A DNA stretch of 64,000 bases, taken from positions 241,973 through 305,972 of the forward strand of contig MU839132.1 in NCBI GenBank assembly GCA_030685235.1, given 5' to 3'. The position numbers were made by a program, and so were the translations under genes. Each line of letters starts with the position of its first letter. Within the stretch, counting starts at the first letter, position 1. Shown here piece after piece: positions 10,820-20,958 of this stretch. Origin of the DNA: Copromyces sp. CBS 386.78 (Eukaryota; Ascomycota; Sordariomycetes; Sordariales; Sordariaceae). The notes beneath the pieces were generated by a model that did not search any database, was not told the DNA's origin, and saw nothing but the letters and a program-made list of their open reading frames with translations.

Positions 10820-11698
10820 TCAAACAAGAATTCTCCCGCCATCAGTCGCCAGTACCCTCCCCGTAATAAACCGATCCCTCATGAAATACAGATACGCCTC
10901 CGCCACATCCTCCGGCCATCCCACCGTCCCCGTCAACGTCCTCTTCTTGAACCCCTCCAACACGCGTTGCAACTGCTCCCCCTTCTCCGTAAACGAGTCA
11001 AACAACTCCGTCCGCACCGCTCCCGGGCTCACCAGATTAACCCTCGTCGGTTTGAGGTCTACCGCCAGTCCTCTCACCAGTCCTTCCAAAGCACCGCCAA
11101 CGGCTGCGGCCACGGCCCACCCCGGCCCGGGTTTCTCGGTGTTGGTTCCCCCTGTAAAGGTGATGGAGGAACAAACAGAGTGGCTGAAGTAGGTAGGTGA
11201 CGACAAGAGTTTGGCGAGCATGAGGGCCGCGGTGAAACGCACGGCTGCTGCTTTTTCGTAGCCCTGGGGAGTGATTTGGGAGATGGGCGTCAGAGACAAA
11301 GTCTCGCCGCCCGTGAAGACAACATGATCGAATTTGTGGCGGCCTTCAAGGGTGGATTGGTCTAGTAAGTGCTTTAAACTCTGTTCGACGCTGGAGGGGT
11401 CGGAGAGGTCGCACGTGAAGCCGGTGAGACGGGGAATGCCGCCGCCGGCTAAGGAGGGGGAGGACGGGGATGTGGCTGCGAAAAGATTGGAGGGCACGTA
11501 GGCCGGGGAGGAGCGCAGACGGTCGAGGGCCGTGGAGAGCTTGGAGGAGGAGGAGGAACTGATGGTGACCAGAAGACCAGCTTCAAGAGAGGCTTCAGCG
11601 ACGGCGAAGCCGATGCCCGAGGTGCCGCCGAGGATGAGGACGCGCTGATTGGAGAGTTTGGAACTGTATTTGAGGCCGGACGTGGTGGGGGCTGCCAT
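10820..11698 (-). CDS. Atypical short-chain dehydrogenase/reductase
   Basis: An intronless 292-residue frame. A Rossmann nucleotide-binding glycine motif, GGTSGIG, lies at about residues 24-30. A DLSD adenine-ring-binding segment follows, and a C-terminal TDGG element before the end is typical of classical SDRs. The catalytic region departs from the family: the YxxxK dyad is absent and the helix instead reads GWAVAAAVGGALEGL, with ITFTGG where the catalytic Ser segment lies. It therefore keeps the cofactor fold but may not act as a normal oxidoreductase, or it uses another residue. The start ATG is immediately followed by a short tail before the first beta strand, as is usual. Confidence 0.85.
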   Translation of the reverse strand: MAAPTTSGLKYSSKLSNQRVLILGGTSGIGFAVAEASLEAGLLVTISSSSSSKLSTALDRLRSSPAYVPSNLFAATSPSSPSLAGGGIPRLTGFTCDLSDPSSVEQSLKHLLDQSTLEGRHKFDHVVFTGGETLSLTPISQITPQGYEKAAAVRFTAALMLAKLLSSPTYFSHSVCSSITFTGGTNTEKPGPGWAVAAAVGGALEGLVRGLAVDLKPTRVNLVSPGAVRTELFDSFTEKGEQLQRVLEGFKKRTLTGTVGWPEDVAEAYLYFMRDRFITGRVLATDGGRILV

Positions 11699-12648
11699 TG
11701 TGATGGAGACTATGATGTAATTCTGTAGATTGGATGGTTTGCTTTAGAATTGTCTGTTGAAAAAGGGTGAATGATAGGGCAAAAGAAATGTCGTCGAGAT
11801 GAGGTCCTGAGATGAATGATATATTTCAGCTTCTCACAAAAGGATTGAATGAATGAAACCCCATGTTTCACGCTCTTCCGCTCCTTCTCCTCATCCTCTA
11901 TGATACAGCTATCCTATTTATACGGATGCGCATGTCAGACGGCCCCAAGTTCAGCTCGGCGTCTTGGGAAGTTGGGGGCGGGTTACATGAGGGTTGGGGT
12001 TGGACCTGAACGGTGTTAAACGGACATAAGGGGATCGCAATGTCTTGTTAGCTGCAATGTAACACACCGATAGGTCCAACGGTGACTGAGATGACTAAAA
12101 GCACAATGAATCGGAAAGTACTTTTGGCCGAGAGAAAAGAACTATCATTCCGAAGCATGAGATAGCTTACTAATTCGGTCGGTGATATTGTCGTTCGGTT
12201 ATTTCCCAGTAATGACCTTGACATTCGGCGACATTCGGTGACTTGCCCTGCGTAGCCCATCCGAAACCGACCGAGTTTTATGGGGGAATGTGAAGAACAA
12301 CTTCGGCCTGGCGCATACATATCACGGATATTGACAGGTAGGTGCCAGGGTAAAGATCGTATCGCGCCCCCATGGACCGCTTGTTCACTGTATCTACACA
12401 CCCGATAACAGACGCTCGACCAAAGACACTCATCTGCTTCATTAACCTACTAAAACATCCCTTCCCACAAATAAATCTAACTGAGTCGGGAAGTGAACCT
12501 CAAACATGACCACCACATGACTCATTAGAAATAGTATACAGATGTGCTTCACCCCTATTCAGCAGAAAGGGCCCATGTATCTGGGCTACAGGGGGCATAT
12601 TCCAAAAAGAGAAGCTGATGAGAGGAGAAAGTGACAGCTAGCTTCCAC
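11699..12648. other. Intergenic between two - strand genes
   Basis: Holds the SDR promoter and the 3' flank of the GT90 gene. ATTCGG occurs several times near 12,172-12,240, without a clear role. No gene was seen. Confidence 0.45.
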
Positions 12649-14851
12649 TCAAGCATCAACAGCAATCTCGGCGGCCGCTTGTTGTTGACTCGAACTGGCG
12701 GCACCAGCGGTCTTGGCATCGCTGCTACCCATCAGGTCACCAACCCAGCCCATGACTTCTCTATCATCAGCCGATAGCCGGGCATACTCGAGCAGCAACC
12801 TGAGAACATAAACTTGCATGTCCTCCTTGCGGAGCGCCTTGTCGGCCCACTCCTTTCCAGCCATAGCAATGGCCTGAGCAACCTGATCATGGCCCTTAAC
12901 CTTGTCGCCATAGCCCACAAAGTACTCCATGATGCCAAACCAGTCGCTATACCGGTTGTCCATGGGCACAAAGTGCTTCCAGGCAGTCAACCGGCTGTCG
13001 TGCCACTCCCTCCAGACAGTGGCCTTGATGGGTAGAGATGTCGACCTCAGGAAGCCAAGGTATCTCCCTGAAAAGGAGTTACCGTCAATGTCGGGAAGAT
13101 ACTTGTAGTAAAACTGGTCCGCCATCTTCATGCCTGGCGTGACGGTGTAGTGAGGATCGGTGTAGTTGCATCCGAGGCCCTTCTCGGGCTTGGGGGTACA
13201 GAAGAGATCAACGAAACTAACGTTAGACCATCCCTCGACCCAGTCGCCCAGCTTGCCATCCTGTTGGGCCTTGAGGCCATACTCGGATGGAGGTAAATCA
13301 AAGTTCTCTGGAAGCTCCGTCCAGGACACAGCGCGCTCGAGCTTGGTGGCGTTGTTCATGGCTACGAAGCGGTGGCGCTGGAAGGCGCGCCAGTTCGTCT
13401 CGCGATTCTTTCCTCCCGTGGCGACACCACGCCAGACGACGCCATCCTTCTTTTCAGCCCAGGGCACGTCAGCACCCGCGTCACCCATGAAGCGCTCCTC
13501 CTCATTCCAGTACATGGGCGCAGGAAGGAGGATCTCGTTATTGACGGCCAGCTTGGAGCCGCCAAACATGGGAAACAAGGTATCTGTAGCCGAGACAGAC
13601 AGAGGCTCGACGAAGATGCCGTTGAGCCCCTGAAGATCAGGCTGGTGACAGACTAGGGTGCTCAATGTGTAGTTCGACACGTATCCCTTCTCGGTATGCG
13701 GGGCGGCAAAGTTGTTGCTGATGGTCGGGCGGCGGTCAAAATCGGTCATGAGGGTGGACGTGCGGGCTAAGCTGTCAGGGGGGCAGCCGCGGCGAGCAAT
13801 GGCCCAGTAGCTTGGGATACCTGTCATACGAGTGTCAGAATCATCCATAGGGGGTTTGATGTGTGAAGATTTTGGTGGACCTACCGCTTTTGTTCTCCCA
13901 GACCTTCTTAGGCGTAACTTCGTCCTGAGCAGGGTTGACCTCAACATTGGGCAACTTGGGGTACTTTTCAACCACAGTCGCGGCATCCTTGATAGTCCTA
14001 GTCTTGTCCGCCGCGGTCATGAACTCATCAATCTTTTCCCAGGGAACCACCATGCGGGGCTCATCCATGGCATTGAGGGCAATGTCCAGATCAGGAACCA
14101 AGTGCTGAATGGTTTTGATCAGATCCAACCAGATCTTTGTCCAGAACCAGTTGCTCCCGCTCGAGGCCTGACCGTTACGGACGGAAATGCGCATCTCGAA
14201 GTCATAAGCGTCATGGCGGATACGGGCCGGCTTGAGGGCCCAGAAGGGCTCCAAGTCGTGGTAGATCTGATCCCAGAAGTCCTCAACAATGATGGCATCC
14301 TTTTCCTTGGCAAACTCCCACCACTTGTCGAATCCAGGTGGAGGATGACGGCCGCGACGCTCACGGTAGGCGGCAGCAGCGTCTGCGAGCGTGTGTGTCT
14401 GCTTTGCCAGTCTGTCACTGAACTCCTTTTCGGCGGCTCGGACGCGAGCGTCAATGGGGTGGTCACCGGAAGCGAACTCGGCAGGCTTCCATGTCAGAGA
14501 ACTCTTGTCAGAAGATGCGGGCGGGGTGTTGGGGGTGGTGGGAGGGGCCGCGGCGGCAGGAGAGTCGTTGGCAGGAGTGTTATGGACAGGAGGCTCATTG
14601 GAAGGAGGCTTATCAGCAGGAGGCAGTGGTGTGTTCACGGTGTCCTCCGGCTTGTGGTCGACAATGTGATCAGCGTTGCCATTGCCTTGGGGCACCTCCA
14701 CGGGCTTCTCTCCAGTCTTTGTGCCTTGCCCAGGGGGGGCGACGTCAACACTAGGCAGTATGGTGTCGGTACCGCTAAGGTAGACGAGACATAGTATAAT
14801 GGCGATGGCGGGTAGGATGTACCGCAACAGGAATGTTGGTCGTGGTATCAT
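12649..14851 (-). CDS. GT90/CAP10-like type II membrane glycosyltransferase
   Basis: Two exons, 14,851-13,885 and 13,820-12,649, are joined by a 64-bp intron (donor GTAGGT, CTGAC branch, CAG acceptor), giving 712 residues. A short cytosolic tail and one TM helix near residues 8-27 are followed by a Pro/Ser/Thr-rich stem. The luminal domain then has features of the CAP10 (DUF821, GT90) family: RISVRNGQ and WWEFAKEKDA early, GVVWRG near the middle, and a late FLRSTSLPIKATVWREWHDSRL segment. The family includes fungal xylosyltransferase-like and POGLUT-related enzymes of the secretory pathway. It probably decorates wall or secreted glycans in the Golgi; donor and acceptor are unknown. Confidence 0.8.
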
Positions 14852-16570
14852 TATAGCGAAGAGGAGATGGAGAAGCGTACAGAAGCCCCCATCTACCTTG
14901 ACGGCGCGTTTGTGATGGTCGGTCGGGACGCAGTGTTCGGCGGGTTTGTCGAGCTTCTAGTTCGAGAGGGGGGACATGGGATGACACAAGCTGGGCGAGC
15001 GAGGTCGAGATGTCAAAGGAGATTTCGCTGCTTGCTGGATTTGTCGCACAGCAAGACAGGTATCGAGGCTGGCGTGGCTTCTCTTGGGTCCCGTGGCGGG
15101 GGAGAGACAGGAAATGTTGCGCGGGTAGGACAATGTTCGGGAGAAAGGTCAAGCGTAGCTTCGTAGGCCAAGAAAGATAGCCTGTCGAATGCTATGTATG
15201 AGACAAGTAGTGTACCTTGACGACCGGGCCTCCTCAAGTGTGGGATGGGTCGGGTAAGGGTGGCCGTTCGGTTGAATTCGAAGTGGAAGTCAGGGAAAGG
15301 GAGTGACTGGCAGGACGCTTTTTCCTGAAGCGAGGCCCGCTATACGTGGAATTGAACTCGGGCGTGATCTGCAGGAGAAAAGACAAGAAAAGGCACGGTT
15401 AGTGTCGTGTCGTTACTGAAAAGAGGCTATGGAGAGAAGACAAGACAAGGGCTGCAAATAATGAAAATCAAGAGCAAAGCAAAGTTGCCCCCATACTAGT
15501 GCAAACTTGAAAGCTGAAGAAGGAAGGATTCGAAAAGATGGGATGAAGCAACCGTGAGCGTTGCAGGTTCAGGGTTGCGCTGTGGTAGCAAGGGCCCTGG
15601 ACTCTGGAGCCATCGCTGCAGCATGTCAGGGGAATACTGTATGGAAGTGGTGGAGTCGATAATTCGTGGAGATTAACGGAGGCGACCTACGTTTCAGCCA
15701 ATGAGATGAGAGCATTGGCCAAAAATGTGGCACCAGCAGAGCTGCCTCGGTGCTAGCCGTGCGCACGTAGCTGCCGTCCTGGATGCGTACTTCCCAGCAC
15801 ATGGGGCATTCAGGGCCTGCACAAAAGGCCACAGCAGCCACCACAACGCCAGGAACAGAGGACGGGACCCTCACCCGACAATTCGGGCAAGCGATCGATG
15901 ACGGCGCAAATTGCAATCTCCCTCGGATTCGAAACTCGCCATCACATCAATGTGGACTGTGTATCTGGATTAACTTGATGCTGACTAGCTTACTACCTAC
16001 CTATGGGGGGACACAAGATTGTCTGTCAGCTGCGGGTTTACAGTCAGTGACTCGTAGTTTCGACCTGTAAGTGTCGGGTCACTGCATGGGCATCGGCACC
16101 TCAGCATGTATGTACAACTGCAGCGTGGCAGAACACAACACCCGCTGCAAACCAAGCATCTCAGCTCGTTTCGTGTGTTCCTCTCCACGGTTGCCTGTCA
16201 AAAGTGTCAACCATGTTCGCACTATTGGAGCCGAGTCTCAACTATTGATGGTTCCAATTTTGAGGTTCTCGGTGTCTGCAAGCTTGTTCCATGCTTCGGA
16301 CCCCAGCATGCCAGGCACCAAGTGTCTCGGACATCTTTCGAAGTTGTCTGCACATCAGATGTTAGTGGTCATTTACAAAAAAAAAAAAAATGAGAAAGCA
16401 GTGGAGATTGAGGGAAATACAAAAAAATACCCTCCTTGAACATATACTGCTAAATGTTTTCAGGAAAATACTTAACGGCCAGTGATAGGTTAGGTGGATA
16501 GAGGTATATAAGCACATCGACCAGGATCTGCTTCCATCAATCAGCTACGACAGATGTCAACATCTGTGAG
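14852..16570. other. Intergenic, no protein gene seen
   Basis: 1.7 kb between the GT90 start and tRNA-Asp. It should include the GT90 promoter and 5' leader. The short frames show no recognisable features. A poly-A run lies at 16,377-16,390. Confidence 0.5.
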
Positions 16571-16663
16571 TCTTCCGTAGTATAGTGGTCAGTATGTGAG
16601 CTTGTCAAGCTTGAACATCAGTTCGATTCGCTCGAGACCCGGGTTCAATTCCCGGCGGGAGAG
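16571..16663 (+). tRNA. tRNA-Asp(GUC) with 21-nt intron
   Basis: The acceptor stem TCTTCCG (16,571-16,577) pairs with CGGGAGA (16,656-16,662). The D arm, the anticodon stem TGAGC/GCTCG and the T arm CCGGG-TTCAATT-CCCGG are all present. The anticodon GTC is at 16,604-16,606. The anticodon loop is interrupted after position 37 by an intron at 16,608-16,628. The intron contains GAAC-ATCA-GTTC, which can form a hairpin. The mature length is 72 nt including the discriminator. Confidence 0.92.
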
Positions 16664-16669
16664 ACCTTC

Positions 16670-16675
16670 TTTTTT
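16670..16675 (+). terminator. Pol III T-run terminator
   Basis: Six T residues begin 7 nt after the tRNA-Asp discriminator base. Confidence 0.75.
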
Positions 16676-17255
16676 CCATTTGTTTCGTCCTCGCTCGCTC
16701 ACCCACATACCAAGCGTTTTCGCCAGCGTCCAGTGCATTTCTTGCCTTTTTTTTTTTTTTTTGGTCTTTTGTTCTTTTTATTCACTGTTTTCAACGACTT
16801 ACCATGCATCCATCCCTTGATAGCTTTCTTGGCTCAACGCATGGACGCAACCTGCACCAATACTGATCATCCATGAGCACGAGGTAAGAATGTTGAGCCG
16901 GTGATAACATGTGCCGAGATTCTGTTCTGGCGAGATATCTTCTGTCGTATGGGCATCTATCTCTACATCATTTTCGTTTCGCGTCCATGTCCTGACACCG
17001 GACCTCACATCTTTCGTCATAATCATTTCCATCGTATCCGTCGCAAAATCAAGACTTGGTACATCGTCGTCCGAATGTCCAAAACATCATCCGGCGCCTG
17101 AAAACCAAAATCTGCAAGAAACCACAATGAAACCGCTTCAAGCCATCATTCTAGGCTCCCTTTTCCTCAAGGAGAAGAGCATGTCATCCAGCTCTTCCAC
17201 TACACCCATGACCGACTTCCTTTCCCCCTCTCTCCATCCCTAGCTAGCTCCCACC
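16676..17255. other. Intergenic; long poly-T tract
   Basis: Holds a run of about 16 T near 16,747-16,762 and the 3' flank of the MARVEL-like gene. No gene was seen. Confidence 0.5.
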
Positions 17256-17912
17256 CTACCGCCTCTCATCGGCAAAGACCTGATAAGCAATAACCATAAT
17301 CCACACCAAAAACACCGTCCCCACCAATCCAAACGCAAACACCGCATGCCACTGCTGGCAAATACTCCTCTGCTGCAGCCAGGCCAAAGTCTCCAAAGTC
17401 TGGCCCTTGGGTTTCGGGTCAGCGCCGAAAACAAACAAGTTGCAATTCGAATTGACGCTGCCATTGGGGCCCCAGAGTTGCACGCTTATAACAACAAGCC
17501 CGACGAGCCAGAGGACGAATAGGATAAAGCCGCCGATCATGACGATTGCGGGAAGTAAGCGTCGCTGGAAGATGAGCGCCAAAAGGAGGGCGATGAAGAG
17601 GATTGTGAGGGCTGCGACGGTTATGAAGTAGGGGAAGTACCTTTTAAGGAAAGTTAGCTTCGTGAAAAGTGGTGGGAAGGGGGACAAGACGTACCAAGGA
17701 ACAGGCAACAACAAAGTATTCTGCACATCAATAAACGTCGCAAACACACCGATGATAGTGCAAGCCGCAATAATCATGATGAGCATCCACATGTTCAGCT
17801 GGATCGCTGGCCAGTGGTACTTGTGTACCCGCTCGACGCCGACGCCGCCCCTGATGCCCGGGCCGCGGGGGCGGTCGTAGACGAGCGAGTCGCTTGTTAC
17901 TGTTGATGCCAT
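17256..17912 (-). CDS. Four-TM MARVEL-like membrane protein
   Basis: Two exons, 17,912-17,695 and 17,640-17,256, give 200 residues after removal of a 54-bp intron (donor GTACGT, GCTAAC branch, AAAG acceptor). The unspliced frame is also open, but splicing restores the conserved-looking PVPWYFPYFIT junction. Four hydrophobic segments are visible (LNMWMLIMIIAACTII, YFITVAALTILFIALL, IVMIGGFILFVLWLVGL and AVFAFGLVGTVFLVWIMV). A short soluble N-terminus and a Cys-containing loop before TM4 (NSNCNLF, SICQQW) complete it. The topology fits fungal MARVEL-domain proteins, which organise membrane subdomains. A specific role cannot be assigned. Confidence 0.75.
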   Translation of the reverse strand: MASTVTSDSLVYDRPRGPGIRGGVGVERVHKYHWPAIQLNMWMLIMIIAACTIIGVFATFIDVQNTLLLPVPWYVLSPFPPLFTKLTFLKRYFPYFITVAALTILFIALLLALIFQRRLLPAIVMIGGFILFVLWLVGLVVISVQLWGPNGSVNSNCNLFVFGADPKPKGQTLETLAWLQQRSICQQWHAVFAFGLVGTVFLVWIMVIAYQVFADERR

Positions 17913-19720
17913 GGTGGCGGTTTGCTGGTTTTTTTATATGAGGATTTTTTTGGTGAGGATTTTTGTTTTGAGGAAGTCCGACCTGGGATGAGATTTTGTG
18001 ATTTGGGCCTGAGCTGAGTGAGAAAGAAGTCGGGTTTCGGTGGATGAAGCTGGCGATGGATGTGAAGACGCACAGTCCCTAGGACCTAAGTGGTGAAGCT
18101 GGTAAAGTCGAAGCTGGTTTCCCCTCCGAGCTTTCTCTCCCGCGCCAATGCCGGTGACTTAAAACCGTCAAGATCCTATTCTTGATCTCCTTGCGTGATC
18201 GCCAGCCTGGAACCCTTTCCCGTTTCGATCCTCACCACCTAACAGTCGTGATACGATCCGCGCGCCGAGAATAATTCTCCAACTTCCAAACGGCAGATAG
18301 ACTTCCTCCCTGAACACTCTGATAGTATCTCCCGATGCAAACGAAGCACCCACCACCTGCCAAACTTTAGCTCCCAAGCTCTTCGGTAAAGACTACCGTT
18401 CCGGAAGGACGTTATCGGTAGCCAAAGACACGAAAGCTCGCCGCCAATGCACACACTCTCCTCTCGATCCGTAGCTGCTTGGCCCTGAAGCTGAAACTTG
18501 GCTTGGCAACTAGTATAGACGACAGGTTCCGGATCGCAAGTGCCGTCAGTTGATCGCTTTGACAATAGTCGACGAACTGTGACTTGTGATGTAAAAGATG
18601 ATATCTAAGTGTGGAAACAAAGCAATTGTTGACGTTGAAGTCTTTCATTTGAAGATGATGTTGTTGGCCTAGGAATCTGGGACCTGGTAGTACCCTGGTT
18701 GCTGGTGAGTGGTGGGGTACACAACGAACCGAAACTTGCTACGGCCGTTTTCGCGTGGCTGGGAGCATCAGCGAGCCGAACAATAAAAATTTGGGCGGGC
18801 TGGGAGAGTGAAGATGGGCAACGTCGGTCTTGGAATCCATGGGATATGATATTCCAGATATATATGATACCTATATAGATACCTCGCACCAAATTCAGTC
18901 CCCAGGCTCGTCTGTCGTCTCTCGAAAATGATGACTGATCTGTCATTGACTCCATCGTTCGTTCGGAACAGCGGCAGGGCAGTGACAGCGGATGGAAAAC
19001 TGGTAATCTTGGCGCTCAAAGAGGCTTGCTTGGCTTGCAGTGGCTCTGAATGCATGGCATCGTTATCGATAACGAGCGACCACACAGCGGGCACACTCGT
19101 CTCTGAAAGAGTGAGATGACGCGCCATTGCAGGAACTGACGATAACCTCATCCAAGAATCGAGTATCGACGTTGAGACGTTCGTTATCTTTTCTCTGATT
19201 TATGGCTGTTGCGTTGGTCAGGCTTCCGTTCTGTCAAGAATGTCCCAAAACCCCGGGGTATATATGAGAGGATGCAAGGAAACGGCAGCAGCTCTTCATC
19301 AGAGAAGCAACAATGACAGGGACAAGAGCAAGCAAAGTGGAAGCGCAAAATAGAGTTTCATTGCATGCGCTTCAAGGTTGGTTTGGGTGTATGATGAAAG
19401 GGCATCATATCCCGGCCCTGATCTCCAAAGACCAGACCCACAAGAAAGCCGACGTCTAAGTACGAGCTAACTGTCGAGGAAAAAGTAGAAATAGGAAAGA
19501 AAAAAAAAAAAAAAAGACAAAAATATTCCCTCCCAATGGTATCCTAAAACACCTGACGTCCCATCCCATATCTATAGGAGACATCATTATGCTGCCGTTA
19601 TTTGTTCTGTTATGTCATATCTAGTAAAAACGCCGCCATGGCTGACGGCCTGTACTGAAGTCCTTTCGTGGGCCCCCTTCTTCGTCCCCGAACATTGCTA
19701 CCTTTATGTTTGAGTGTTAC
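17913..19720. other. Intergenic, no gene seen; GATA palindrome
   Basis: 1.8 kb between the MARVEL-like start and the arginase stop. Short frames are unconvincing. A perfect 14-bp palindrome, CGTTATCGATAACG (19,061-19,074), contains two opposed GATA cores. A poly-A run lies at 19,500-19,515. Confidence 0.5.
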
Positions 19721-20958
19721 TCATAGAAGGCTTTCGCCGAGAGCACACCTGACCAATGAGCAACCAGCGCGAACAGTTTCATGTGCGCCGACGTCGTTGG
19801 GAGCCGCCAAGGTAGGGTTGACCTCGACAAGATCGACAGCGACAAGGCTGCCCGTCTCGTGCACGCACTCGCAGATGAAGTCGCCCTCGCGGAGAGTGAG
19901 ACCGCCGCGGACCGGGGTACCAGTGGAGGGAGCCCACATGGGATCGAGCGCGTCAACGTCGAACGAGAGGTGGATGGGGGTGTCGTTGCCGATGTGGCCG
20001 AGGGCCATCTCCATAACGCGACCGATGCCGTGCCTGAGACGAAGGGGTGGTGGTTAGCAAGATGCGCTGGGCAACATTTCATCCGATGAATCCCCACGAG
20101 GGAAACTTACTTGTCAATGTCGTGCATGCTGAACGCCTTGATGCCGTTCTCCCTGAGAATGCGCTTCTCACCAGGGTCGACATCGCGAAGACCAATGTAG
20201 ACCAGCTTCTTGACACTGAGGAGGTTATCGGGCTTCAACCAGCCAAAGAACTCGTCCTTCTCCTCACGCGCAAGACCGGTGACGAAGCTGACGGGCATGC
20301 CGTGGATGTTACCGCTGCCACTGGTCTCGGGGGTGTTGATGTCGGCGTGGGCATCGACCCAGATCACGGCGATCTCGCGTCCGAGGCGCTCTCTGATGGC
20401 CTTGGCCGAGCCGGCAATAGTGCCAATGGCAATGCTGTGATCGCCACCGAGGGTAAGGACCAGACGTCCCTCCTTTGCGTGCGAGTAGACCTGCTCGGCA
20501 ATGCGCTTGGTCACGTTGGAGACGGCGCGGGGGTTCTTCATGTTGCGGTAGGGCGGGTCCTCCTTGGGGACGAGGTCCGTGTAGAGGTGCACTTCGTCAT
20601 CGCCGTGCAGCTTGTAGCCGAGCTCTTCGCGGAGCTGGGTGAGGAGGCCGGACTCGATAAGGGCCGAGGGGGCGGCATCGACACCAGGCTTGCACTGGGA
20701 TTTTTGGCCATGTCAATGAATGCCGAACCCGACAAAGGAAAAAAAGAGTCCAAAACATACCTGGCCACCAGAGAAGCCTACGGCAACAATGCCGAGGTCC
20801 TCGGGGTGGGAGAGAAACTTGGACTCGATTGGGGAAGACATGCCGAAAGTCTTGTTGGCGCCTGTGGGAGAGGGAAGTTTTTGGACCATTGGCGCCTTTG
20901 TGGAAGAAGGAGCAGCTATATAAGCCGCTGCTTGGTTATCGAGGCGGGAGGGAGACAT
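19721..20958 (-). CDS. aga: Arginase
   Basis: Three exons, 20,958-20,761, 20,694-20,111 and 20,033-19,721, encode 364 residues; introns are 66 and 77 bp. Arginase hydrolyses L-arginine to ornithine and urea with a binuclear Mn centre. The metal-binding motifs are complete: GGDHSI at about residue 149, DAHAD at about 180, and SFDVDALDP at about 284. The terminus ETVRAGCSLVRCALGESLL is typical of fungal arginases. The N-terminus carries an extension of about 39 residues before a second Met (MSSPIES) that matches the usual start of other arginases. Two arginase forms, about 41 and 36 kDa, from one locus have been described in Neurospora crassa; the two Mets fit these sizes. The protein is cytosolic. 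It stands alone with no urea-cycle neighbour. Confidence 0.95.
20917..20922 (-). promoter_or_regulatory. TATATA inside the arginase first exon
   Basis: TATATA lies 76 bp upstream of the internal Met codon (20,841) within coding sequence for the N-terminal extension. It could serve as the TATA box of a shorter transcript. This is inference from spacing only. Confidence 0.35.

Noticed and set aside
17256..17912. Unspliced 218-residue reading of the MARVEL-like gene
   Set aside because: The frame stays open by chance through a 54-bp intron with donor, branch and acceptor. Splicing gives a cleaner TM2 start.
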